From Chthoniobacterales bacterium (GTDB lineage Bacteria; Verrucomicrobiota; Verrucomicrobiia; Chthoniobacterales; JACTMZ01): DNA of 64,000 nucleotides. Below the pieces are notes generated by a model. It ran no database searches, was not told the origin of the DNA, and saw only the letters and a list, made by a program, of their open reading frames with translations. The DNA lies in the NCBI GenBank assembly GCA_018402585.1, contig JAGYIO010000002.1, forward strand, positions 160,406-224,405, written 5' to 3'. The translations under genes and the position numbers were made by a program. Numbering within the stretch: position 1 is the first letter of the stretch; the number at the start of each line of letters is the position of its first letter. Below, piece by piece: positions 31,306-45,410 of the stretch.

Positions 31306-32796
31306 CTAAAAATCCCCCGCGCGCAGCGACCGGAAGGCGGCCCCAAGGTGGTCGAGCAGGTCGGTCGGGGTGAGCGATTCCGGGGAGGCACCCTGCGTCA
31401 GGGCGATTTCCGCGGCCCGCCCGCAGACCCAAGCCCCGATGGACGCAGCCTGATAAGGGTCGCTGCCTTGGGCCAGCAAGGCGGTACAGACCCCGGTGAG
31501 AACGTCACCCATCCCCCCGGTCGCCATACCGGGATGTCCCGTGGTGTTATACCGGAGCGGCAGACCGCGCTGGGCGATGACCGTGCGCGCGCCTTTGAGC
31601 AAAAGAGTGACCGCATGCTGGTCGCTAAAATCACGAGCCACTTTGCTGCGGTCCTTGATCTTCCGGCCGGCGAGGAGACGTTGCATTTCACCGGGGTGGG
31701 GGGTGAGCAAGCGTGGTCCCTTGGCCTGGTCGATGTGCTGCAGTCCGGCGTGGGCGACAATGGTCAAGGCATCGGCATCGACCACCACCGGACAAAGCGC
31801 CTCGCGCAGGACGCGCAGGGTGCGCACTTCTTGTCCGCTGCCGAGCCCCGGCCCGATGCCGATTGCGTCGACCGGAAAGTTGAAAATATCGGTCAGCTTT
31901 TCGAGCGGACGCACCATGACCTCGGGAATCATCGTGGCGGCCAGCAGGTCATAGGCCTCGGGCAAAGCGCCGAGCGAAACCAAGCCGGCCCCGCCCCGCA
32001 CGGCGCCCGCCGTGCAGAGGTATGCCGCGCCCAGCGTGCCGCGCGAACCGGCGAGAAGAACGGCGCGCCCGCACATTCCCTTGTTCGTCTCGAACGCACG
32101 CGGCGGCCAGTCGCGGCGCAGGAGGGGAGCGGTGAGCAATTGGTCGGCCCGGCCGGCGGCCTCCGGCCGGCGAAAGTCGGGTGAATCAAGCAGGCCGAGC
32201 CGGCCGACGTGATTGACCGCCGCATCGGCAATCAGGCCGGTCTTGGCAAAACCGACCGTCGCGGTGAAGTCGGCCTCGACGCAGGGGTCACCGGGAAGGC
32301 CGGTGTCCGGGTCGAGGCCCGAGGGTACGTCGACGGCCACCGTTCTCGCGTTGGCGGTGCGGCGCAATTCATTCATCTCGAGCGCGAGCGAAGCGAGTGG
32401 CTCGCGCAAGGTTCCTTGCGAGCCGAGACCAAGCAACGCGTCGAGTTGCACCAGCGGGCCGTCCTGCGGGGTGGAAGGACGGAAAGGGCCGGACAACAGC
32501 GAAGAAGGCAAGGCGTCGAACTTGTCGCGGGTCAGCGCGGCCAACTCGTTGCGTGAAAACGGGGTGCGGACCAAGACGCGCCACCCGAGCACGGCAAGGT
32601 GCCGCGCGGCGACCAAGGCATCGCCGGCATTGTGACCTTTGCCTGCATAGCAGACAACCAATCCGGGCCGCGGGAAAAATTGGCTGACGAAGCGGGCCAG
32701 CTTCGCCCCGATGGTTTCCATGAGGACATCAGCGGGGATGCCGCGGGAAAATATTTCCTGCTCGAGTTGGAGCATGCGGGCGCGGGTCAGAAGCAT
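31306..32796 (-). CDS. nnr: Bifunctional NAD(P)HX epimerase / ADP-dependent NAD(P)HX dehydratase
   Basis: YjeF_N (GKGHNAGDALVAARHL, VDVPSGLDPDTG) and carbohydrate-kinase-like part (LTPHPGEMQRLL, GHPGMATGGMGDVLTG). Confidence 0.92.
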   Translation of the reverse strand: MLLTRARMLQLEQEIFSRGIPADVLMETIGAKLARFVSQFFPRPGLVVCYAGKGHNAGDALVAARHLAVLGWRVLVRTPFSRNELAALTRDKFDALPSSLLSGPFRPSTPQDGPLVQLDALLGLGSQGTLREPLASLALEMNELRRTANARTVAVDVPSGLDPDTGLPGDPCVEADFTATVGFAKTGLIADAAVNHVGRLGLLDSPDFRRPEAAGRADQLLTAPLLRRDWPPRAFETNKGMCGRAVLLAGSRGTLGAAYLCTAGAVRGGAGLVSLGALPEAYDLLAATMIPEVMVRPLEKLTDIFNFPVDAIGIGPGLGSGQEVRTLRVLREALCPVVVDADALTIVAHAGLQHIDQAKGPRLLTPHPGEMQRLLAGRKIKDRSKVARDFSDQHAVTLLLKGARTVIAQRGLPLRYNTTGHPGMATGGMGDVLTGVCTALLAQGSDPYQAASIGAWVCGRAAEIALTQGASPESLTPTDLLDHLGAAFRSLRAGDF

Positions 32797-32915
32797 GCTC
32801 TTGGTTCTACGCGGGCCGCGGCGGGATGAGAAGAAAGGTTGTCCGGCCGCGAGACCAGACCTGGGCCGGCTGATCCCGGAGGCCCGGCCCGACCTGACGC
32901 GGGCCTGGCCGCCGA

Positions 32916-33488
32916 TCAAGAACGACCGCTGCGCACGACAACGCTCCAGTGTGCTCGCGCATAACGCCAGCCGGAATAAATGGAGAGAAGCACGCTCGCC
33001 GCGACGAGGATCTGGCCGATGCTCAGCACCCAGAGCGGCCACAAGCCAATCCCGGAAAAGTCGCCCGCCGCATCACGGAGGAGGAAAAAGCCGATCATGA
33101 TCATCTGGGAGGCCGTCTTGGTCTTGCCGGCGGGGTCGGCGGCCAGGACGGTGCCGTGGCTAAGGGCGAGTTGCCGCAGGCCGGTGATAAGAAAATCGCG
33201 CGAAATCAAGATGATCGCGGCCCACGCAGGGATGTCGTGCGACCAGGTCAAGCAGACGAGGGCGGCGGCGATGAGGACTTTGTCGGCCAGGGGGTCCATG
33301 AGGCGGCCGAAGTCGGTCTCGGTGCCGGTGCGACGGGCGATGACGCCGTCGAGGTAATCGGTGATGATCGCGGTGGCAAAGGCGGCGGCGGCCACGGTGG
33401 CGCCCCACGTCAGGCTGCTCTCGCGGGCCATGACAAAGATCGCCGTGAGGAAAAGGCGCAGGATGGTGAGTTGGTTGGGGAGAGTCAC
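32916..33488 (-). CDS. pgsA: CDP-diacylglycerol-glycerol-3-phosphate 3-phosphatidyltransferase
   Basis: CDP-alcohol phosphatidyltransferase motif DYLDGVIARRTGTETDFGRLMDPLADK; GTG start (VTLPNQLTILR). Confidence 0.88.
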   Translation of the reverse strand: MTLPNQLTILRLFLTAIFVMARESSLTWGATVAAAAFATAIITDYLDGVIARRTGTETDFGRLMDPLADKVLIAAALVCLTWSHDIPAWAAIILISRDFLITGLRQLALSHGTVLAADPAGKTKTASQMIMIGFFLLRDAAGDFSGIGLWPLWVLSIGQILVAASVLLSIYSGWRYARAHWSVVVRSGRS

Positions 33489-33771
33489 GGCCGTGGTGCA
33501 CGATGGCAAACCGGGACGTTGGAGACAAGACGGCGCGGCGCAGGCTGAGCGGCTTTGCCTGGCGCTGGTCGGCGGCAATGAGCAGGCAGAGACGGCGTCC
33601 CGCGGCCGGTCGGAGTGGTCGGGCGGTGGGGAGTCTGCTTGCCCTTTTCGGACCGGGGCAAAGATTTTTTTTGAACGTTCGTTTGACCGTGCGGTCTATA
33701 GCTCCACGAACTTGGAGATCCGGCCCGCAGGGGAGCCTCGAAAAAACTTGAAGATTTTTTCAAAAAGGCGA

Positions 33772-33800
33772 TTGACTCTGCGCTGCTTTCTGGCAATCTC
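33772..33800 (+). promoter_or_regulatory. Candidate rrn promoter
   Basis: A/T-rich stretch followed by TTGACT and a weak -10-like hexamer about 17 bp on; upstream of 16S leader. Confidence 0.3.
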
Positions 33801-33969
33801 TCCATCCCCGCAAACGGGGTCCGAATCAATCGGTTCGTGTTCTTCTCATTGATGGCAATGAGCAGCAAGGCCAAAACCTTCCTGCCTGTTGTTTGTCCGG
33901 GGGGGAACACATAATGTTTTTTGAAATCCTGACTCTGAAAGTAAATTCAGAGGGTAACCACAAAGATTG

Positions 33970-33986
33970 AATTGTGGGTTATCGTC
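33970..33986 (+). other. 5' strand of pre-16S processing stem
   Basis: aattgtgggttatcgtc pairs with gacgaataacccacaact at 35779..35796 downstream of 16S. Confidence 0.65.
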
Positions 33987-34109
33987 AGCAGTTTTTTTAT
34001 GCGACATAAATTGGACCGCAAGGTCCGTCGCCCGTCGGTCTTAGCAACCGGCGGGAGATACTATGTCAGGATTTGGTACTCAACCCGCAAGGGTGGTACC
34101 AGCTAACTT

Positions 34110-35679
<1,570 letters not shown>

Positions 35680-35851
35680 CAAGACTGTCCGGTTTACCGG
35701 ACATTCAGGTCGACGATTAACTCGGAATGCAGTTTATTCCGATATTTCGTGGTCACGTGAAAACGTGGACCACCTGGTGACGAATAACCCACAACTCAGT
35801 TTTTGTGCCCTGCCCTCTAAAAAAGCCCGATCCGGGCAAATTATTTTTCCC

Positions 35852-35924
35852 GGGGGCATAGCTCAGTTGGTAGAGCGCCAGCTTTGCAAGCTGGATGTCA
35901 GGGGTTCGAATCCCCTTGCCTCCA
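35852..35924 (+). tRNA. tRNA-Ala (TGC)
   Basis: Cloverleaf GGGGGCA...CCAGC TTTGCAA GCTGG...AGGGGTTCGAATCCCCT TGCCTCC A. Confidence 0.96.
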
Positions 35925-36003
35925 AGCGAAGCGAGGAGGCCTCGTATCTAATGCGAAGCCTAACCAGGAAAGATCGCCATGGCGATCAATCCCCTTGCCT
36001 CCA
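35909..36003 (+). repeat. 16-bp direct repeat of tRNA-Ala 3' end flanking a 63-bp insert
   Basis: aatccccttgcctcca at 35909..35924 and again at 35988..36003. Confidence 0.9.
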
Positions 36004-36009
36004 TGTGGA

Positions 36010-36100
36010 GTTTTAAGTTTGTAAGAATTAAGTTTTAAGGGAAAGCGGCACTTCTCGTGCGGTGTCTCTTAAAACTTACAAACTTAAGCTCTTAAAACTT
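36010..36100 (+). other. Long A/T-rich inverted repeat in rRNA spacer
   Basis: ttaagtttgtaag / cttacaaacttaa and aagttttaag / cttaaaactt arms around gcac-ttctc-gtgc; alternative pairings possible. Confidence 0.6.
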
Positions 36101-36105
36101 TTCTT

Positions 36106-36179
36106 GGGCCTGTAGCTCAGTTGGTTAGAGCATGCGCTTGATAAGCGCAGGGTCACTGGTTCGAGCCCAGTCAGGCCCA
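36106..36179 (+). tRNA. tRNA-Ile (GAT)
   Basis: Cloverleaf GGGCCTG...TGCGC TTGATAA GCGCA...ACTGGTTCGAGCCCAGT CAGGCCC A. Confidence 0.96.
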
Positions 36180-36356
36180 CGCCTGGCCGGCCGGAGCATG
36201 GACAGCACGAAACAACACTTTCAGACGTCGGGATGGACGTCGACGTTCTTTGACATCTGCATAGAGGGTAAACACAACTTCAAAGAGAGTTAGAGAATCT
36301 ATAGAAATAAAGATTCAATTCATTTACGCGCGTCGCAAGACGCGGTAAGAAGATTG

Positions 36357-39222
<2,866 letters not shown>

Positions 39223-39423
39223 TTTTCCTCTGAGGACCCTTCGGGGCCGCTCATGAAATTTATGACTTTACTAACCTGTTGGTAGTTGTGCCTCTATGCA
39301 GATGTGAAGGAACACGACGTTTGTCGCGGTTCTTCTTTGAAATTTTGGTAACGATTGGATCGTTAGAACTTGATTCGTTTGGAGGGCGGCCATCCCTGGC
39401 CGTCGCTTCCCGAGCGGCTCAAA

Positions 39424-39540
39424 TTCTGGTGATCATAGCGCAGTGGACCCACCCGTTCCCATCCCGAACACGGAAGTGAAACGCTGCAGCCCCGATGGTA
39501 GTGCTCCTCTAGGTTGCGCGAGAGTAGGACGTTGCCAGAA
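39424..39540 (+). rRNA. rrf: 5S ribosomal RNA
   Basis: Terminal pairing ttctggtg / ttgccagaa; cccatcccgaacacggaagtgaaacg core. Confidence 0.95.
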
Positions 39541-39544
39541 TCCA

Positions 39545-39578
39545 CCCTCCCCATGGTTTTCCATGGGGAGGGTTTTTT
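39545..39578 (+). terminator. Rho-independent terminator of rrn operon
   Basis: CCCTCCCCATGG-tttt-CCATGGGGAGGG followed by TTTTTT. Confidence 0.92.
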
Positions 39579-39583
39579 ATTTG

Positions 39584-39644
39584 TGGCACGGGCATCCTGC
39601 CCGCGATGTTCTGAGTCCATGGGCCAGATGCCCAGACCACATGC
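39584..39644. repeat. Palindromic intergenic repeat (GGCACGGGCATCCTGCCCG family)
   Basis: tgtggcacgggcatcctgcccgcgatg...catgggccagatgcccagaccaca imperfect inverted repeat. Confidence 0.6.
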
Positions 39645-39759
39645 TTTCACCGTAGATGACGCAGAGATCGCCGAGAACCTGTAGCGGCGACAGCCTGTCC
39701 GCCCGTGTGCGGATCCTCATCGCCGGTCGTTTTCCGAAAAAGTAGAAGCAACTGTGTTG

Positions 39760-40916
<1,157 letters not shown>

Positions 40917-41060
40917 AAAGGAACAGACAAGCGGCATCCTTGCCGCGCAACCCCAACGATAAGCGCCAGGGCCGGATTCTCACCAGGCATGCAAGTTGGA
41001 CGCCCACGTCGGACTGCTTTTGCCGTGCTCAGTCGCCCCATATCGGCGACGGTTCACCTC

Positions 41061-41615
41061 ATGAAATTCCCGCTCCACACCAAAGATTCCGCCCCGGAAG
41101 AATCCAAACCCTTGCTCGCGCAGGTCGAGGCCGCTTTTGGCTTTGTGCCCAACCTTACGGCCACGCTGGCCGAATCCCCCGCGGCCTTGTCCGGATACCT
41201 GCAGCTCAGCAGCGCGATTGAGCAGCATGCCGCGTTGAGTCCGCAGCAACAACAGATTGTCATGCTCGCGATCAGTGAGGCGAACGGTTGCGATTACTGC
41301 ATGGCCGCACACAGCCTCATCGCCGGTATGGCTCAGGTGCCGGCGGAAACGGTGGCTACCCTTCGCCAGTGCGGGGATTTGACCGATCCCACAGAAGCGG
41401 CCCTGGGCAAGTTTGCCCGCGGCGTCATCGAACACCGCGGGTGGGTTCCGGAAGGCGATCAAGAGGCGTTCCTCGCCGCCGGCTTCACGCGGCGCCAATT
41501 ACTCGATGTCATCGCGCTCGCGGCTCTCAAAACGTTGAGCAACTACGCCAATCATCTGGCCCACACGCCGCTCGACCCCGCCTTCGAGGGGCATCGTTGG
41601 ACCAAATCACGCTGA
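41061..41615 (+). CDS. Carboxymuconolactone decarboxylase / AhpD-family protein
   Basis: ISEANGCDYCMAAHSLIAG (ExxxCxxC..H) motif. Confidence 0.87.
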   Translation: MKFPLHTKDSAPEESKPLLAQVEAAFGFVPNLTATLAESPAALSGYLQLSSAIEQHAALSPQQQQIVMLAISEANGCDYCMAAHSLIAGMAQVPAETVATLRQCGDLTDPTEAALGKFARGVIEHRGWVPEGDQEAFLAAGFTRRQLLDVIALAALKTLSNYANHLAHTPLDPAFEGHRWTKSR

Positions 41616-41632
41616 CCCCCCGCCCGGGAAGC

Positions 41633-42109
41633 ATGCTCGCCAAATTCACCGCCACCACGGCCCCCGCCACCGTGGTGCTCATCCGCCTCATGGTTGGCGG
41701 CATTTTCTTGTCCGAAGGAATCCAGAAATTCCTCTATCCCGTCGAGTTGGCCGCCGGTCGCTTTGCCAAGATTGGCCTTCCTTGGCCCGAGGTGATGGGG
41801 CCCTTTGTCGGTGGCGTCGAAGTTGTCTGCGGCTTGCTCGTCTTGTTCGGCTTCCTGACCCGCCTGGCCGTTGTGCCGCTCATCATCACGATGTGTGTCG
41901 CCTTGATTTCCATCAAAGTTCCAATCCTGCTCGGCCAAGAGTTCCTCGGCTTTACGCTCCGTCCGCTCCCGCGTTACGGCTTCTGGAGCATGATGCACGA
42001 ATCGCGTAACGACCTCTGCATGCTGCTCGGTTCGATTTTCCTACTGGTTGTGGGAGCAGGAAGGTTGTCGCTCGATCACGTGCTCTCCCGGCCGGATCGC
42101 CAACACTGA
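41633..42109 (+). CDS. DoxX-family membrane protein
   Basis: Four TM segments; RLMVGGIFLSEGIQKFLYP and GVEVVCGLLVLFGFLTRLA. Confidence 0.82.
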   Translation: MLAKFTATTAPATVVLIRLMVGGIFLSEGIQKFLYPVELAAGRFAKIGLPWPEVMGPFVGGVEVVCGLLVLFGFLTRLAVVPLIITMCVALISIKVPILLGQEFLGFTLRPLPRYGFWSMMHESRNDLCMLLGSIFLLVVGAGRLSLDHVLSRPDRQH

Positions 42110-42406
42110 CTTTTCTGCTGGACGTCCTGCGCAGATAGCGGCAAGCCTCACATTTGTTATGCCTGGGGTGGACCCCGTTTTCGAACCAGCAGGAGCGTAA
42201 AATAAGCTCTGGAATGCGGGAGTGATTGGGACTTTATGGGTGGGTTTTTGAGGGATCAACCTCCGATTGGAAAGGGGTTCCGATTTTTTTGCTCTGGAGC
42301 GCATGGCTCGGTCGGCCTCGGAGCGTAGCGCAGAGGCCGGCCGGGCCGGGAGCGGAAGAGCAAAAAAATCGGGCGGCGGAGGGAGGGAGGTTTGCCGCGA
42401 TAGGTT

Positions 42407-43282
42407 TCATGCGGCGTCTTTCATCCCAGTTCCCGGGGTGGTCGGCTTTCGCTTCCTCTCGTACACCTCGGCCGGAGTTTTGTTGCCGAGATTTTGATGC
42501 GGTCTCCAAGTATTGTAGCGCTCGAACCATGGCCCGACGCCCTGCTCCAACTCTCCGAGCGTGGCGTAGTCCTTGAGGTAAATGTCCTCGTATTTGAGGC
42601 TTCGCCAAAGCCGCTCAATGAACACGTTGTCCATCCAACGCCCCTTGCCGTCCATGCTCACGGCGATCCCCAACCCTTCGAGCCTTCCCGTCCATTCCGG
42701 CGAGGTGAACTGGCTGCCTTGGTCGGTGTTGAAGATTTGCGGAAGGCCTCCGCATTGCGCCACCGCGGCCGCCAGGGCTTTTGCCGTCAGCGCCGAGTCC
42801 ATCGTATTGCTCACCGCCCACCCAAGCACCTTGCGGCTGTGCCAGTCCATCACCGCACACAGGTAGGCGTGCCCCTGCGGCATCGGGATATACGTGATGT
42901 CCGAGCACCACACCTCGTCGGCGAACTCCACCAACCGATCCCGCAGCAGATACGGATACTTCCGGTGCCCGCTGTCGGCCAAGCTCGTGCGCCGTGGCCG
43001 GCACCAGATCGTTTCGATCCCCATCTTTCGCCTCAGCCTCTGGATCCGTTTCCGGTTGGCTTTGATCCCGTAATCCCGCTCCAGCAACTCTCCCAAGCGT
43101 CGGCTGCCGATGCACGGATCCTTCAGGTAGATCTCGTCTAAAACCCGCAGAAGGCGCCTCCCCTCCGCGGGCTCCTCCACCCGGCGGTAATGCAGACTCG
43201 AGCGCGAGACCCCCAGCAGCTCGCACTGCTCCCGAACACTCAATTGTGGATGATTTTTTTCGACCAGCTCGGCACGGTTCAC
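42407..43282 (-). CDS. IS3-family transposase OrfB (rve integrase core)
   Basis: VWCSDITYIPM, NTDQGSQFTS, DNVFIERLWRSLKYEDIYL: DDE integrase. Confidence 0.95.
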   Translation of the reverse strand: MNRAELVEKNHPQLSVREQCELLGVSRSSLHYRRVEEPAEGRRLLRVLDEIYLKDPCIGSRRLGELLERDYGIKANRKRIQRLRRKMGIETIWCRPRRTSLADSGHRKYPYLLRDRLVEFADEVWCSDITYIPMPQGHAYLCAVMDWHSRKVLGWAVSNTMDSALTAKALAAAVAQCGGLPQIFNTDQGSQFTSPEWTGRLEGLGIAVSMDGKGRWMDNVFIERLWRSLKYEDIYLKDYATLGELEQGVGPWFERYNTWRPHQNLGNKTPAEVYERKRKPTTPGTGMKDAA

Positions 43283-43572
43283 AGGCCGAGCTGTCTGGAT
43301 TTTTTTTCCAGAAAATCCAGCTTCACCGTCAACTCCCCGATCTTGGAATGCAGCCTCTCCCGCTCCCGCTCAAACTCCTCGCCCACCTCCCCCCTACCTC
43401 TCTGAAAGGCCGCCGGGAGCCCTTCCGAGAGTGTCCGTTTCCATTCCGAGACCTGCGTGGGATGAACCTCGTATTCCCCCGCAATCTGTTGGGTGGTCTT
43501 CTGTCCTTTGAGCGCTTCGAGCCCCACCCGGGCTTTGAAGGCTGTGTCGTGTCTTCTGCGTTTGGCTTTCAT
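43279..43572 (-). CDS. IS3-family transposase OrfA
   Basis: HTH region RHDTAFKARVGLEALKGQKTTQQIAGEYEVHPTQVSEWK; C-terminal leucine-zipper-like coil. Confidence 0.93.
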   Translation of the reverse strand: MKAKRRRHDTAFKARVGLEALKGQKTTQQIAGEYEVHPTQVSEWKRTLSEGLPAAFQRGRGEVGEEFERERERLHSKIGELTVKLDFLEKKSRQLGL

Positions 43573-43667
43573 TGGCAATGGTCTTTCAGGTTGTGGTTTT
43601 CCACTCCCCCAAGCCATCGCTTTTTACAGCTTACCAACTGGTCCTAATTTCGGGGTCCACCTCAGCC

Positions 43668-44232
43668 CAACCAATCCAACCCTGTCCGCAACACCCTGCT
43701 TATCGTGGGTGGAGTCCTCGGTATGCTCCTTATTTTCAGTGTTGTCCTCCGTGCTGCGCTCGCACCCCTGTATCAGGAGATGGCCCATATGCAGTCTGGT
43801 GGCGGCTCATCTGGCGGTGGGGATTCCTATTCCGGCGGCGGTGGCGGCAACAGCGGCGGTGGATCTGACGTGAACCTCGGTGGAGTCGGTGGACTGCTCA
43901 ACTGGGCCTTCGGATGGGCGTGGGGTGGCGCTGGTTGGTACAATGCCGGCCCCGGCGGTGGCTGGTGGGGTGGCAACTGGTGGCATAATTGGAACGGTTC
44001 CTGGGATCGCAACGGCAACTGGTATGATGGCAATGGCAACCGCGTTTACAGCAACGACACCTTCAACCGCACTGTGAATCGTAACTACGATAACACGCGC
44101 GTGAATCACGACGACTTCGATGGAGCCCGCGGGGATCTCCGTGGCGATCGCGATGCTTCGCGCGGAGGAGGTGGCGAGCCTTTCGGTGGAGGCGAACACT
44201 TCCACGGAGGGGGTGGCGGCGGGCGGCGCTAG
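43668..44232 (+). pseudogene. Gly/Trp/Asn-rich membrane-anchored protein, 5' end interrupted by IS3 element
   Basis: TM LLIVGGVLGMLLIFSVVL followed by GGGSSGGGDSYSGGGGGNSGGG and WWGGNWWHNWNGSWDRNGNWYDGNGN; ATG codon lies across the IS at 42159..42161. Confidence 0.7.
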
Positions 44233-44502
44233 CGGTTAGCCGATGTCCATCTCAAGAGAGGCAGGGCTGGGCCCAGCCGTATGCTTCCTCAAAATTTCCC
44301 AGCCAGCGGCAAACCGACGGCCCGGGCTTGCGCAGGATGTTACCTCGCGAAGATCGCGCGAACGTAGTCCTTCTGCCCGATCAGCGTGCGGCTGAGATTG
44401 ACGTAACATCCGGAGAGCCGGAGCTCGGCAGAGACCAGCTCAAAGAACTTAACCACGCGAAGAAACTTGGTGGCAAAGCTCGCACCCATGAAGTCAGGCT
44501 AA

Positions 44503-45207
44503 TCAGACCAACTGGTGGCTTTCCGGTTGCAGGACGACTTCGGCCAGCACAAGGTGCGGCGGAGCGTCGATGGCCTGGAGAATAAGGTCGGCCGCGGTGG
44601 AGACCGGGATCATTTTGTCGCGTTGCACCGCCATGTTGATTTCGTCCCAGAACGGGGAGTCGACGCCGCCGAGGAAAAAGAGACAGAACCGGACGCCGCT
44701 GCGCTGGTATTCTTGGGCCAAGGTCTTGATCAGCCCGGTCACCCCAAACTTGCTTGCGATGTACGCCGCGGCGTTTTTCATCACCGCTTTACCGAGGATG
44801 CCGGGGAGGGTGATGAAGAGTCCGTGCTTCTGCGCGGCCATCACCTTGCAGGCGGCCTGCGCGACGAGAAAGGTGCCACGCAGGTTGGTGTTAATCACCT
44901 TGCTAAATTCGGCGTCGGTGGTGTCGGCCGCCGGTTTGATCAGTCCGATGCCGGCGCAGTGGATGAGGCAATCGATCCCGCCCATGGATTCGTTCGCCTT
45001 GACGACGAGTGATTCTGCGGCGTGGGGCGCGGTGAGGTCGGAGGCGACGCTTTCGATCGAGGCGGCGCCGGTGCAAGCAGTGGCGACTTCGGCCAGTTTG
45101 GCCTCGGAGCGACCGTTGAGGGTGAGTTTGGCTCCGCGGGCGGCAAGGCGGATGGCAAGTTCGCGGCCGATGCCGCTCGATGCGCCGGTGATGAGGAATT
45201 TATCCAT
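44503..45207 (-). CDS. Short-chain dehydrogenase/reductase family protein
   Basis: TGASSGIG cofactor motif and YIASK. Confidence 0.85.
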   Translation of the reverse strand: MDKFLITGASSGIGRELAIRLAARGAKLTLNGRSEAKLAEVATACTGAASIESVASDLTAPHAAESLVVKANESMGGIDCLIHCAGIGLIKPAADTTDAEFSKVINTNLRGTFLVAQAACKVMAAQKHGLFITLPGILGKAVMKNAAAYIASKFGVTGLIKTLAQEYQRSGVRFCLFFLGGVDSPFWDEINMAVQRDKMIPVSTAADLILQAIDAPPHLVLAEVVLQPESHQLV

Positions 45208-45246
45208 GCGTAAAGACTAACGTTTGTTCCGGGAAATTGGAGACAG

Positions 45247-45410
45247 GAAAAGGCAGGCCACGGATTGAAGAAGATGAACGGCTAGGATAAGACCTGATCG
45301 CCTTGACACGCGGTCAGGTCAATTCGTTCCGGAAGACTCTGTTTTGTGCCGGTGTCAGCCGGCACAAAACTTATCCTCTTTCATCTTCTTCTATCCGTGG
45401 CTTGTTTTTC
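45247..45410. repeat. Long branched inverted-repeat element
   Basis: gccacggattgaagaagatgaa...aggataag / cttatcct...catcttcttctatccgtggc outer arms; inner perfect hairpins gacctga/tcaggtc and gttttgtgccgg/ccggcacaaaac. Confidence 0.75.

Larger units (their letters stand above)
42164..43664 (-). mobile_element. IS3-family insertion sequence
   Basis: TIRs TGGGGTGGACCCCG (42164) / RC TGAGGTGGACCCCG (43664), orfA/orfB, 3-bp GCC duplications at 42161..42163 and 43665..43667. Confidence 0.9.

Noticed and set aside
33485-33910. 141-aa minus ORF between pgsA and rrn
   Set aside because: Overlaps the candidate rrn promoter region and the pgsA 5' end; composition looks non-coding.
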